Source of the DNA: Streptomyces sp. col6
GTDB taxonomy: Bacteria; Actinomycetota; Actinomycetes; Streptomycetales; Streptomycetaceae
NCBI RefSeq assembly: GCF_008042035.1
Contig: NZ_RDBL01000013.1
Span: 592,021 to 656,020 of the forward strand
Reading direction: 5' to 3'
DNA length: 64,000 bases
The notes beneath the pieces were generated by a model. That model was not told the origin of the DNA and searched no databases. It saw only the letters and a program-made list of their open reading frames with translations. Within the stretch, counting starts at the first letter, position 1, and every line of letters starts with the position of its first letter. The position numbers were made by a program, and so were the translations under genes. This document shows, piece by piece, positions 52,245 to 61,083 of the stretch.

Positions 52245-52265
52245 TTTAGATGTCGAAGTACAGCT
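52245..52265. repeat. attR: Right attachment site within the glnA 3' end
   Basis: Contains GTCGAAGTACAGCT (52252-52265), identical to 32949-32962. It encodes Leu-Tyr-Phe-Asp-Ile-stop of glnA, so insertion restored the reading frame. Confidence 0.85.
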
Positions 52266-53655
52266 CGAACTCGTGCGGGTGCGGGCGCAGCTGGATCGGG
52301 GCGATCTCGTGCGTGCGCTTGTAGTCGATCCACGTCTCGATCAGGTCGGACGTGAAGACGCCGCCGGCCTGGAGGTACTCGTTGTCCGCCTCCAGGGCGT
52401 CCAGGACGGCCGGGAGGGACGTCGGGACCTGCTGGACGTTGGCGTGCTCCTCGGGAGCCAGCTCGTACAGGTCCTTGTCGATCGGCTCGGCGGGCTCGAT
52501 CTTGTTCTTGATGCCGTCCAGGCCGGCCATCAGGAGGGCCGAGAACGCCAGGTACGGGTTGGACGACGGGTCCGGGGCGCGGAACTCGACGCGCTTGGCC
52601 TTCGGGTTGGAGCCCGTGATCGGGATGCGCATCGCGGCGGAGCGGTTGCGCTGCGAGTACACCATGTTGACCGGGGCCTCGAAGCCGGGCACCAGGCGGT
52701 GGTAGGAGTTCACCGTCGGGTTGGTGAAGGCCAGCAGCGACGGGGCGTGCTTCAGGATGCCGCCGATGTAGTAGCGGGCGGTGTCCGAGAGGCCCGCGTA
52801 GCCCTGCTCGTCGTAGAACAGCGGGTCGCCGCCGGCCCACAGGGACTGGTGGACGTGCATGCCCGAGCCGTTGTCGCCGAAGATCGGCTTCGGCATGAAG
52901 GTCGCGGTCTTGCCGTTGCGCCAGGCGACGTTCTTCACGATGTACTTGAAGAGCATCAGGTCGTCGGCCGCGGCGAGCAGCGTGTTGAACTTGTAGTTGA
53001 TCTCGGCCTGGCCGCCGGTGCCGACCTCGTGGTGCTGGCGCTCGATCTCCAGGCCGCTCTTCTGCAGCTCCAGGGACATCTCGGCGCGCAGGTCCGCGTG
53101 GTGGTCGACCGGGGAGACCGGGAAGTAGCCGCCCTTGTAGCGGACCTTGTAACCGCGGTTGTTCTCGACCGCACCGGTGTTCCAGGCCGCGGCCTCGGAG
53201 TCGATGTGGTAGAAGCTCTCGTTCGCCGACGTCTGGAAGCGGACGTTGTCGAAGACGTAGAACTCGGCCTCGGGACCGAAGTACGCGGTGTCGGCGATGC
53301 CGGTGGAGGCGAGGTACGCCTCCGCCTTCTTGGCCACGTTGCGCGGGTCACGGCTGTACTGCTCGCCGGTGATCGGGTCGTGGATGAAGAAGTTGATGTT
53401 GACGGTCTTGTCGCGGCGGAAGGGGTCGACACGGGCGGTCGACAGGTCCGCGCGGAGCGACATGTCGGACTCGTGGATGGCCTGGAAGCCGCGGATCGAC
53501 GAGCCGTCGAAGGCAAGCTCGTCGGCCGGGTTGAAGGTCGCCGCCGGCACGGTGACGTGCTGCATCACACCGGGCAGGTCGCAGAACCGGACATCGATGA
53601 ACTTGACGTCGTTGTCGGCGATGAACTTCTTCGCGTCGTCGGCGTTCTGGAACAT
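52246..53655 (-). CDS. glnA: Glutamine synthetase I
   Basis: 469 residues, the standard GSI length. Motifs include LAFDGSSIRGFQ, FGPEAEFYVFD (metal ligand Glu), HHEVGTGGQAEINYKF, NGSGMHVHQSLW and EFRAPDPSSNPYLAF. Tyr397 in DLYELAPEE is the adenylylation site. The ATG at 53655 follows GGAGGAG. The last seven codons or so are now supplied partly by the mobile element, which leaves the enzyme intact but removes its native terminator. A GlnR operator lies upstream. Confidence 0.97.
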   Translation of the reverse strand: MFQNADDAKKFIADNDVKFIDVRFCDLPGVMQHVTVPAATFNPADELAFDGSSIRGFQAIHESDMSLRADLSTARVDPFRRDKTVNINFFIHDPITGEQYSRDPRNVAKKAEAYLASTGIADTAYFGPEAEFYVFDNVRFQTSANESFYHIDSEAAAWNTGAVENNRGYKVRYKGGYFPVSPVDHHADLRAEMSLELQKSGLEIERQHHEVGTGGQAEINYKFNTLLAAADDLMLFKYIVKNVAWRNGKTATFMPKPIFGDNGSGMHVHQSLWAGGDPLFYDEQGYAGLSDTARYYIGGILKHAPSLLAFTNPTVNSYHRLVPGFEAPVNMVYSQRNRSAAMRIPITGSNPKAKRVEFRAPDPSSNPYLAFSALLMAGLDGIKNKIEPAEPIDKDLYELAPEEHANVQQVPTSLPAVLDALEADNEYLQAGGVFTSDLIETWIDYKRTHEIAPIQLRPHPHEFELYFDI

Positions 53656-53736
53656 CCAACTCCTCCTACTCCCGGCCCGGGAGGGACGGGGTTGCAGCTC
53701 GTTGTGTGACCAGTGCGGTGGCACACGCTGGACCCG

Positions 53737-53790
53737 ACCATAGGCAGACCGGATTTCTCAAGCATGACCCATTTGTTTCGCCGAAGTTAA
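53737..53790 (-). promoter_or_regulatory. glnA promoter with GlnR operator
   Basis: On the minus strand the boxes TTAAC, GAAAC, GTCAT and GAAAT, each six bases apart, form a complete GlnR operator (53753-53790). A TATGGT at 53742-53737 is placed as a -10 element downstream of it. GlnR is known to control glnA in Streptomyces. Confidence 0.85.
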
Positions 53791-53940
53791 CCGGCGCGAG
53801 TGCGACAGACGGTCCTACGGGCCCCGGACCGGCGTCGTACCGGGGTCGGACGGGTTTCCGGGGCGTCTCAACCAGATGTCCGAGGAGTGGGACGGCACCC
53901 GCAGGGGAAGGCGCGCGGCCCGGCGCAGTACCGTGGTCGG

Positions 53941-54408
53941 GTGGACAATAGGCAAGCAATCGGATCGTGGCTCTCCGGGCCGCGCGCGGCAGCCGAGGAG
54001 ATGGGCGCCGACTTCGGCTACCGGGGCAAGCGGCTCGGCCTTCCCGAGCAGGGTCCCGGGGCCGTTGCCCCGCTCGGCCGGCGCTTCGGGGCCCTCTTCA
54101 TCGACTGGGCCCTGTGCCTGCTGATCGCATACGGGCTGTTCGCTCGCGGTGACCAGCAGGCGTCCGGAAACTGGGCGCTCGGCATCTTCCTCGTCATGAG
54201 CGTGCTCACCGTCGGCACCATCGGCTGCACCCCGGGCAAGCGCCTCATGGGCATCCGCGTCGTCGCCGAGGACGGCGGCCGCCTCGGCCTCGTACGCGTC
54301 CTCGTCCGCAGCGTGCTCCTCTGCCTGGCGATCCCGGCCCTGGTCTGGGACCGCGACGGCCGCGGCCTCCACGACCGCCTGGCCCGCGCGGTCCAGATCC
54401 GCATCTGA
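53941..54408 (+). CDS. RDD family membrane protein
   Basis: 155 residues with two or three membrane helices (FGALFIDWALCLLIAYGLF, LGIFLVMSVLTVGTIGC) and the RDD motif GCTPGKRLMGIRVV, ending HDRLARAVQIRI. GTG at 53941 lies seven bases after a TACCGT and may be leaderless. It is divergent from glnA, an arrangement I recall from Streptomyces. The function of RDD proteins is largely unknown; some are ion or sodium transporters. Confidence 0.82.
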   Translation: MDNRQAIGSWLSGPRAAAEEMGADFGYRGKRLGLPEQGPGAVAPLGRRFGALFIDWALCLLIAYGLFARGDQQASGNWALGIFLVMSVLTVGTIGCTPGKRLMGIRVVAEDGGRLGLVRVLVRSVLLCLAIPALVWDRDGRGLHDRLARAVQIRI

Positions 54409-54417
54409 GCCGTACGA

Positions 54418-54473
54418 AGCGCGAAGAGGGCGGGCCGTGAACCAGGTGGTTCACGGCCCGCCCTCTTCGCGCT
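54418..54473. terminator. Bidirectional terminator hairpin
   Basis: Twenty-six-base arms starting AGCGCGAAGAGGGCGGGCC flank a four-base loop AGGT, between convergent RDD and DUF4191 genes. Confidence 0.87.
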
Positions 54474-54488
54474 TCCGGCGTACAGGCC

Positions 54489-55199
54489 CTAGCGTGCGCG
54501 GGGCGGGCGGCCGGCGCCGCCGCGGCCGGGGAGGGGCCCCTTCGGGAGGGGCATGTTGCTCATCAGGTCGCCCATCGCGCGGAGGCGGTCGTTGGCGGCC
54601 GTGACCTGGGGGCCGGTCAGGACGCGGGGGAGCTTGAGCATCTTGGTGCGGACCTTCTTCAGGGGCACCTGGCCCTCGCCGTTGCCGACGATGATGTCGT
54701 GGACGGGAACGTCGACCACGATGCGGGCCATCTTCTTCTTCTCGGCCGCGAGCAGGCTCTTCACCCGGTTCGGGTTGCCCTCGGCGACCAGCACGATGCC
54801 TGCCTTGCCCACGGCGCGGTGGACGACGTCCTGGCTGCGGTTCATCGCGACCGCCGGGGTCGTCGTCCAGCCGCGGCCCACGCGGTCCAGCACCGCCGCC
54901 GCCGCGCCCGGCTGGCCCTCCATCTGCCCGAAGGCGGCGCGCTCGGCGCGGCGTCCGAAGACGATCGCCATCGCGAGGAGGGCGAGCACGAAGCCCAGGA
55001 TGCCCAGGTAGATCGGGTGATCGATCAGGAAACCGATCGCGAGGATGACACCGAAGGTGACGATTCCCACACCCGCGACCACAAGACCGATCTTGGAGTC
55101 GGTCCGCCTGGTCATCTTGTAGGTCAGAGCGATCTGCTTGAGCCGCCCCGCGTTCTCGGCGCTGTCCGCGCCTTCAGTGGTGTTTGCCTTCCTCGCCAT
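54489..55199 (-). CDS. DUF4191 membrane protein
   Basis: 236 residues. Two membrane helices (IGLVVAGVGIVTFGVILAIG and YLGILGFVLALLAMAIVF) follow a charged start, then a conserved cytoplasmic domain with AAAVLDRVGRGWTTTPAVAM and VLVAEGNPNRVKSLL. This matches DUF4191, which in actinobacteria sits beside lipA. The tail is Gly/Pro/Arg-rich. The role is unknown. Confidence 0.87.
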   Translation of the reverse strand: MARKANTTEGADSAENAGRLKQIALTYKMTRRTDSKIGLVVAGVGIVTFGVILAIGFLIDHPIYLGILGFVLALLAMAIVFGRRAERAAFGQMEGQPGAAAAVLDRVGRGWTTTPAVAMNRSQDVVHRAVGKAGIVLVAEGNPNRVKSLLAAEKKKMARIVVDVPVHDIIVGNGEGQVPLKKVRTKMLKLPRVLTGPQVTAANDRLRAMGDLMSNMPLPKGPLPGRGGAGRPPRAR

Positions 55200-55209
55200 G
55201 CAATGAAGT

Positions 55210-55425
55210 TTACGTGGCCCGGGAACGACGGGCGGCCACGGCCTCCCGTTCCAGTGCGTAGCCGGACTCGGCCCGGTCCCTGGCCCGGCGGCGGTCCTCC
55301 AGGACGGCCGTCCAGGCGTTGCGGCGGGCGGTGCGCTGGCCGCTGCTGAGCAGCAGCGACTCGACGGCGCGGAGGGCATCGGTGACGGTGGGAATGACGG
55401 TGGCGCGTACCGGCGCGGCCTGCAT
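55210..55425 (-). CDS. Small conserved hypothetical protein
   Basis: 71 residues, Arg-rich (TARRNAWTAVLEDRRRARDR). ATG at 55425 is preceded by GAGGGG. An upstream in-frame ATG at 55533 would extend it by 36 residues with less typical codon use. It lies between lipA and the DUF4191 gene on the same strand. The function is unknown. Confidence 0.6.
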   Translation of the reverse strand: MQAAPVRATVIPTVTDALRAVESLLLSSGQRTARRNAWTAVLEDRRRARDRAESGYALEREAVAARRSRAT

Positions 55426-55696
55426 CGTGGAAGTCCCCTCGGAAACGATGTGCGTGTGCTGCGCGGACTGGAGACGCTGCGCAGGGGAGGCGGTGGTGGC
55501 CGGAGTCACCACGTCATCGCGCTGCGCGTTCATCCAGGGTCACTGTTCGGTGTTACCAGCGCATGACCGGTCGGTCAAACACCAATGAAACCTTGATACG
55601 GGCGCCGCGCACGCCGACGCGGTCCGTCCGCGCCGCGGGGCCTCCCGGACCTGCGGCGGGCGTGCGGACCGTGCGGGGGAGGGCATGACACGGCGA

Positions 55697-55730
55697 TGGC
55701 CGCCTGTGTGCGGATTCACACGGGCGGCCA
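55697..55730. terminator. lipA terminator hairpin
   Basis: TGGCCGCCTGTGTG and CACACGGGCGGCCA pair with one G-U around a six-base loop, 12 bases after the lipA stop. Confidence 0.7.
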
Positions 55731-55742
55731 CCGGCGGAGTGC

Positions 55743-56705
55743 TTACGCGGAGGGCGTCGGAACCTGCGCCTCGCGCCGGTCCATCGCCTGCTGGAACAGC
55801 CGGCCCGCGCGGTACGAGGAGCGGACGAGCGGTCCGGACATGACGCCCGAGTACCCGATCGCGTCGGCCTCGTCCTTCAGCTCGACGAACTCGTTGGGCT
55901 TCACCCAGCGCTCGACGGGGTGGTGGCGCACCGAGGGGCGGAGGTACTGCGTGATGGTGATGAGCTCGCAGCCCGCGTCGTACAGGTCCTGGAGCGCCTC
56001 GCTGACCTCTTCGCGGGTCTCGCCCATGCCGAGGATGAGGTTGGACTTGGTCACCAGGCCGGCCTCGCGGGCGCGGGTGATGACCTCCAGGGAGCGCTCG
56101 TAGCGGAAGCCGGGGCGGATGCGCTTGAAGATGCGCGGCACCGTCTCCACGTTGTGCGCGAGCACCTCGGGGCGCGAGGAGAAGACCTCGGCGAGCTGCT
56201 CGGGCTCGGCGTTGAAGTCGGGGATCAGCAGCTCGACCTTGGTGCGGCCGGCCTCCCGGTCCGCGGTGAGCCGGTGGATCTGGCGCACGGTCTCGGCGTA
56301 CAGCCAGGAGCCGCCGTCCTCCAGGTCGTCGCGGGCGACGCCGGTGATGGTGGCGTAGTTCAGGTCCATCGTGACGACCGACTCGCCGACGCGGCGGGGT
56401 TCGTCCCGGTCCAGCGCCTGCGGTTTGCCCGTGTCGATCTGGCAGAAGTCACAGCGCCGGGTGCACTGGTCGCCGCCGATGAGGAACGTGGCCTCGCGGT
56501 CCTCCCAGCACTCGAAGATGTTGGGGCAGCCTGCCTCCTGGCACACCGTGTGCAGGCCCTCGCTCTTGACGAGTTTCTGCAGCTGGTTGTACTCGGGGCC
56601 CATCTTCGCCCGTGTCTTGATCCACTCGGGCTTGCGCTCGATGGGGGTCTGGCTGTTCCGGACCTCAAGGCGCAGCATCTTGCGCCCGTCGGGTGCGACA
56701 GACAC
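55743..56705 (-). CDS. lipA: Lipoyl synthase
   Basis: A 320-residue radical SAM enzyme inserting two sulfurs into octanoyl groups. The auxiliary cluster ligands are Cys55, Cys60 and Cys66 (CQEAGCPNIFEC) and the radical SAM cluster ligands are Cys81, Cys85 and Cys88 (CTRRCDFC). The C-terminal RSSYRAG Ser ligand is present. GTG at 56705 is set by AGGGGAG and by family N-termini (VAPDGRKMLRLE). It lies downstream of lipB on the same strand. Confidence 0.95.
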   Translation of the reverse strand: MSVAPDGRKMLRLEVRNSQTPIERKPEWIKTRAKMGPEYNQLQKLVKSEGLHTVCQEAGCPNIFECWEDREATFLIGGDQCTRRCDFCQIDTGKPQALDRDEPRRVGESVVTMDLNYATITGVARDDLEDGGSWLYAETVRQIHRLTADREAGRTKVELLIPDFNAEPEQLAEVFSSRPEVLAHNVETVPRIFKRIRPGFRYERSLEVITRAREAGLVTKSNLILGMGETREEVSEALQDLYDAGCELITITQYLRPSVRHHPVERWVKPNEFVELKDEADAIGYSGVMSGPLVRSSYRAGRLFQQAMDRREAQVPTPSA

Positions 56706-56837
56706 TCCGGCACTCCCCTTTGCTTTCACTGCATTGGATTCTTCGGCGAACACCAGGGTACGCCCGTAGTTCATTCGGTTGTACGTCTGCCCAACCTGGG
56801 GCAGGCGGGGCCTATTCCCGGGGGCGTGTTCCGTGGG

Positions 56838-57650
56838 TCACGCCGTGGCCATGGCGTCGTCGGCGCGCTCGATCGTACGGGGGGCGAGTTCGGCGTTCTC
56901 CAGGATGTCCCTCAGGTGCTTCTCGACGACGGGCAGGACCTCGTCGATGGTGATGTCGCGGCCGAGCTCGTAGCTGAGCGAGGTGACGCCGGCGTCCCGG
57001 ATGCCGCAGGGGACGATCCGGTCGAACCAGGTGTTGTCGGGGTTCACGTTGAACGAGAAGCCGTGCATGGTGACGCCCTTGGCGACGCGGATGCCGATGG
57101 CGGCGAGCTTGCGGTCCTCGCGGCGCTGGCCGGCGTTGGAGGGTGCGTACTGCGGGCCGTTGAGGCGGGGGTCGAACTCGTCGTCCTGCATGCGCGGGTC
57201 GAAGTCGAGGGTGAGGCCGGGGAGGGCGGGGCGCTGTTCGACGGGGTCGCCCAGGACCCAGACGCCGCTGCGGCCCTCGACGCGGGTGGTCTCGACGCCG
57301 AACTCGGCGGCGGTGCGGATCAGGGCCTCTTCGAGGCGGCGCACGTGGGCGACGACGTCCACGGGGCGGGGGAGCTTCTGGATCGGGTAGCCGACGAGCT
57401 GGCCGGGGCCGTGCCAGGTGATCTTGCCGCCGCGGTCGACGTCGATGACGGGGGTGCCGTCGAGGGGGCGCTCGCTGTCGGCCGTGCGCCTGCCCGCGGT
57501 GTAGACGGGCGGGTGCTCGACGAGCAGGCAGGTGTCGGGGACGGTGTCCTCGAACCGCGCCGCGTGCACCTCGCGCTGCTTCTGCCAGGCCTCCCGGTAG
57601 TCGACGGCGTTCTCGCCGAATCCCATACGGACGAACCGGAGCTCCGTCAC
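56838..57650 (-). CDS. lipB: Octanoyl-[ACP]:protein octanoyltransferase
   Basis: 270 residues. Active-site motifs are RKLAAIGIRVAKGVTMHGF (Lys) and VPCGIRDAGVTSL (Cys), with TAGRRTADSE and GGKITWHGPGQLVGYPI. It moves octanoyl from acyl carrier protein to lipoate-dependent enzymes before LipA acts. GTG at 57650 follows GAGAGAGG. lipA follows 132 bases downstream. Confidence 0.95.
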   Translation of the reverse strand: MTELRFVRMGFGENAVDYREAWQKQREVHAARFEDTVPDTCLLVEHPPVYTAGRRTADSERPLDGTPVIDVDRGGKITWHGPGQLVGYPIQKLPRPVDVVAHVRRLEEALIRTAAEFGVETTRVEGRSGVWVLGDPVEQRPALPGLTLDFDPRMQDDEFDPRLNGPQYAPSNAGQRREDRKLAAIGIRVAKGVTMHGFSFNVNPDNTWFDRIVPCGIRDAGVTSLSYELGRDITIDEVLPVVEKHLRDILENAELAPRTIERADDAMATA

Positions 57651-57936
57651 GTCAGCAGCCTCTCTCCTCGGGGTGTCGTGGTCCGGGGGGTTGCCCCGTA
57701 CCGCGTCACCCTGCACGAATCGCGCCCCGGCCACTGTACGGCCGGCGTCGGCACATGGGCCGGGCAGGTCTCCCCGTCAGCGCCGCCCACAATCCTCACA
57801 CGATCGGATGAATGTGGAGCGAAGGGTCCTGTGGCCGCCCCGCAGGCGGCTAAATTCGCGCCGTTCGTCAGAGGAGGGCGCCGGACACGCCCCAGGGCTT
57901 TCCGCCCGGCCCCGAAGGCAGGAGACCCTACAGCTG

Positions 57937-59541
57937 ATGTCGGAACGACCTCCGCAGCGCACCCCCAACCGTCGGCTCGCCTCGCTCATCACCGAGGCCG
58001 GTTTCTCCAACGCCGGCCTCGCCCGCCGGGTGGATCAGCTCGGCCTCGAACACGGCCTCGACCTGCGGTACGACAAGACGTCCGTGACCCGGTGGCTGCG
58101 CGGCCAGCAGCCCCGGGGGACCACGCCCGCGCTGATCGCCGAGGTCTTCACCCGGCGCCTCGGCCGCCGGCTCTCGGCGCAGGACCTGGGGCTGGACGCC
58201 TGCGCCCCGGTCTACGCCGGTCTCGAGTTCGCCGCCACGCCCGCCGAGGCGGTCGACATCGTCAGCGGTCTCTGGCGCAAGGACTCCGGCAGCCACACGG
58301 AGCTGCGGAAGATCGCCTTCACCCCGGCCGGGCTCGTCGTCCCCAGCCGGGACTGGCTGATCGGCCGGGCGGACGAGTGGGTCGGCCGGCCCGCGCCGGG
58401 CGGACCCGTCAGGGCCGGTGCCGCGAGGCCCCCGGCCGGGGCCCAGGTCCCCGCCGCCCCGGCCCCGTACGCGGCGCACGGCACCGTTCCCGTCGTCCCG
58501 GAACAGTGCGGCGCCCCGGGCGGGCGGCACGGTGTGCGAGGGCCCGTGCCCTCGCGGCCCGGCGGGACGCCCCCGCCGCCCGGCACCCCGGGCACCGCCG
58601 CCGTGCCCCGGCAGCGGCAGACCGAGCGGGGCTCGGGGCTGCGGGTGGGCGAGGGGGACGTCGCCGCGCTGCGTTCGGTGGCAGAGCTCTTCCGTACCCT
58701 CGACCACGCCTACGGCGGCGGGCACGCCCGGCAGGCGCTCGTGCGGTACCTGGAGCACGAGACGGAGCCGATGCTGCGCGGCACGTACGGGGAGGCGACC
58801 GGCAGGCGGCTGTTCGGGGCCGCCGCCGATCTGACCAGGCTGGCGGGCTGGACCTCGTACGACATCGCGGCGCACGGGCTGGCCCAGCGCTATTTCGTGC
58901 AGGCGCTGCGGCTCGCGCAGGCGGCGGGCGACCGGGCGTACGGCAGTTATGTGCTGATCACCATGAGCCGTCAGGCGGTCTATCTCACGCACGGCCGCGA
59001 GGCGGTCCAGCTGGCCCGGGTGGCTCAGCAGGGCATCGGTTCGGCCGCGCCGCACACCGTCATGGCCCTGCTGCACGCTGTGGAGGCGCGCGGGCACGCG
59101 GTGCTCGGGGACGCCAAGGCGTGCACGGCCTCGCTGGCGCGGGCGGAACGCGCGCTGGAGGCCGCCCGGCCCGGTGACGAGGTGCCGCACTGGGCCCGCC
59201 ACTTCGACGAGGCGCAGCTCGCCGACGAGTTCGGGCACTGCCATCGCGACCTCCAGCAGTACCGGGCAGCCGCCCAGTACGCGGAGCGCGCACTCCAGTT
59301 GCGCGCCCCCGCGTACGCCCGGAGCAGGCTGTTCTGCCGGGTGGTGCTGGCGTCCGCCCGGCTGGGGCTCGGGGAGCTGGACCAGGCGTGCCGGCTGGGT
59401 GCGGAGGCCGCTCAGCAGGCGGCTGAGATGCGTTCGGCGCGTGCCACGGAGTACGTGCGGGACTTCGAGCGGCGGCTGGAGCCCTTCCGGGACGCCGCCG
59501 CCGTACGGGGCTACCGGGAGCGGGTGGCGGCGCTGGGCTGA
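57937..59541 (+). CDS. NsdA-type HTH/TPR regulator
   Basis: 534 residues beginning MSERPPQRTPNRRLASLI. The N-terminal region (AGLARRVDQLGLEHGLDLRY, SVTRWLRGQQPRG) is an HTH-like domain. A Pro/Gly-rich linker (about 150-225) leads to helical repeats (RTLDHAYGGGHARQALVRYL onward). This is the layout of Streptomyces regulators like NsdA that affect development and antibiotic production. A GGAG lies 14 bases before the ATG, further than usual. It is divergent from lipB. Confidence 0.82.
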   Translation: MSERPPQRTPNRRLASLITEAGFSNAGLARRVDQLGLEHGLDLRYDKTSVTRWLRGQQPRGTTPALIAEVFTRRLGRRLSAQDLGLDACAPVYAGLEFAATPAEAVDIVSGLWRKDSGSHTELRKIAFTPAGLVVPSRDWLIGRADEWVGRPAPGGPVRAGAARPPAGAQVPAAPAPYAAHGTVPVVPEQCGAPGGRHGVRGPVPSRPGGTPPPPGTPGTAAVPRQRQTERGSGLRVGEGDVAALRSVAELFRTLDHAYGGGHARQALVRYLEHETEPMLRGTYGEATGRRLFGAAADLTRLAGWTSYDIAAHGLAQRYFVQALRLAQAAGDRAYGSYVLITMSRQAVYLTHGREAVQLARVAQQGIGSAAPHTVMALLHAVEARGHAVLGDAKACTASLARAERALEAARPGDEVPHWARHFDEAQLADEFGHCHRDLQQYRAAAQYAERALQLRAPAYARSRLFCRVVLASARLGLGELDQACRLGAEAAQQAAEMRSARATEYVRDFERRLEPFRDAAAVRGYRERVAALG

Positions 59542-59554
59542 GGCGGCCGGGCCG

Positions 59555-60901
59555 TCAGGCCGCCTTGGGGAGCGCCGGGGTGTCCCCGGTGACGGGGCGT
59601 ACGCCGAGGTCGTTGAGGATCGAGGCGGCGGCGCGGTGGCCGGAGGCCAGGGCGCCCTGGACGGTGCCGGTGTCGCGGTGGTCGCCGCACACGTACAGGC
59701 CCGCGAGGACCCGGACGGGGCGGCGCGGGTCGTGCGGCGCGGGCATCGCGGGTACCGCTTCCGGGTCGTGGTGGGCGGCCAGCAGCTCCCAGTCGTCGGT
59801 GGATACGCCGTAGAGGGTGGCGAGGTGGGCGCGGACCGTGCGGTCGAGGTCGTCGGGCGGGCTGCCGAGCACCGTGGAACTGATCAGGGTCCGGCCGTGC
59901 GGGGCGCGCGCCGGGTCGACCGCGCTCATCACAGCGGTGTGGGCGACGGGACCCGACCGGTCGGCGTCGAGGAGGAGCGCGGCGCCGGTCGGCGGGGGAG
60001 CGGGGGCGGTGTGGTGAAGCACCGTCACGGGGTGGAAGGACGGCAGCCGCAGGCCCGGCAGCAGTTCGGCGGCGGCGCTCGCCCCGGTGGCCACGAGCAG
60101 GGAGCGGCAGCCCAGTTCGCCGTGCTCCTTGGTACGTACGGAGGTGATGTCGGCGGAGGTGACATGGACTCCGGTGCGTACGGTGCCGGGCGGCAGGGAA
60201 GCGGCGAGGAGCGCGGGCAGCGTGTCCGCCCCGCCCTCCGGTACGCACAGGCGGCCGCTCGCGTACGTGCGCAGCGCGAGGTCGGCGCAGCGGCTGGAGG
60301 TGGTGAGGTCCGGGTCGCTGAGGAGTGCGGTGAGCAGGGGGCGGACGAAGCCGTCGAGCGTACGGGCGGACAGCCGGCCGGAGAGGGCGTCGAGCGCGGC
60401 GCGTTCGGGCCGGGCGAGGACACGGGCCGTGGGCGTGGCGGCCAGCCGGGCGAGTGCCACGCCGAGCCGGGCGTGGTCGATCGCACCGCCCATGGCTCCG
60501 GTGAGGGCGCCCGCGCGGGGCGGCCGGGGGGCGCTCGCGAGGGCGCGCGCCGCCTTGAGCGCGCCCCGTGCGCTGCGTGCGCCCGGTACGCGGCGGGTCT
60601 CCCCGGTCCGGTGGCGGCGGCCCTCGCTGTGGACGAGGACGCCGGGATCGAAGGTGCGCAGGACGAGTCCTTCGAGCCCCGGGGTGGTGCGGAGCTCGGG
60701 ATACGCGGTGTTGAGCAGCGGGCCGACGCGGTCGAGCCGGAACCCGTCCACGTCGTCGGTCGTCATCCGGCCGCCGACGCCGGGGCCGGCCTCCAGGACG
60801 CTGACACTGACTCCCGCGCTGGTCAGCCGGTGGGCCGCTGACAGACCGGCGATTCCGGCCCCGATGATGACGACGTCCGCGTGGTGTGCCGTGCTGAGCA
60901 C
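59555..60901 (-). CDS. FAD-dependent amine-oxidase-like oxidoreductase
   Basis: 448 residues. The dinucleotide motif VVIIGAGIAGLSAAHRL is at the N-terminus with EAGPGVGGRM, and the C-terminal FAD contact GLYVCGDHRDTGTVQGALAS is intact. It resembles protoporphyrinogen-oxidase/desaturase-like flavoproteins. The substrate is unknown. The 182-base gap upstream holds a palindrome. Confidence 0.85.
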   Translation of the reverse strand: MLSTAHHADVVIIGAGIAGLSAAHRLTSAGVSVSVLEAGPGVGGRMTTDDVDGFRLDRVGPLLNTAYPELRTTPGLEGLVLRTFDPGVLVHSEGRRHRTGETRRVPGARSARGALKAARALASAPRPPRAGALTGAMGGAIDHARLGVALARLAATPTARVLARPERAALDALSGRLSARTLDGFVRPLLTALLSDPDLTTSSRCADLALRTYASGRLCVPEGGADTLPALLAASLPPGTVRTGVHVTSADITSVRTKEHGELGCRSLLVATGASAAAELLPGLRLPSFHPVTVLHHTAPAPPPTGAALLLDADRSGPVAHTAVMSAVDPARAPHGRTLISSTVLGSPPDDLDRTVRAHLATLYGVSTDDWELLAAHHDPEAVPAMPAPHDPRRPVRVLAGLYVCGDHRDTGTVQGALASGHRAAASILNDLGVRPVTGDTPALPKAA

Positions 60902-61022
60902 GTGCCCTCCCCGATTCGGCGCAAGTGGTGGGGGGCTCTTGCCCTCAACCGCCCACCGGAATGCGTGCGTTCGTCAGGAGGCTAGGAGAGTGGCCCGATC
61001 CCGCGCAGTCGCGCGCGGACCG

Positions 61023-61036
61023 GTGCACCGGTGCAC
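61023..61036. promoter_or_regulatory. Palindrome upstream of the FAD oxidoreductase gene
   Basis: GTGCACCGGTGCAC is a perfect 14-base palindrome about 120 bases before the oxidoreductase start. It could be an operator. No regulator gene is adjacent. Confidence 0.35.
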
Positions 61037-61083
61037 GGGGTTGCACACCCGTCCGAACGAAGTGCCGTCGGGTGCGGGGACGA

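Larger units (their letters stand above)
32949..52265. mobile_element. Integrative mobilizable element inserted in the 3' end of glnA
   Basis: About 19.3 kb bounded by the 14-bp direct repeat shared with glnA. It carries a tyrosine integrase, XRE regulator, excisionase, DUF3631 ATPase, MobC, a MobA-type relaxase and three cargo groups (caspase/EACC1, regulator/Nudix/four-gene cassette, helicase/DarT/ARH). No FtsK-HerA or TraB-like translocase is present, unlike classical actinomycete AICEs, so transfer probably depends on another element. Several genes have visibly lower GC than the flanks. The exact crossover lies somewhere in the core. Confidence 0.88.

Noticed and set aside
32942..52265. 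tRNA gene as integration target
   Set aside because: No tRNA-like sequence is at either junction. The repeat is the coding end of glnA.
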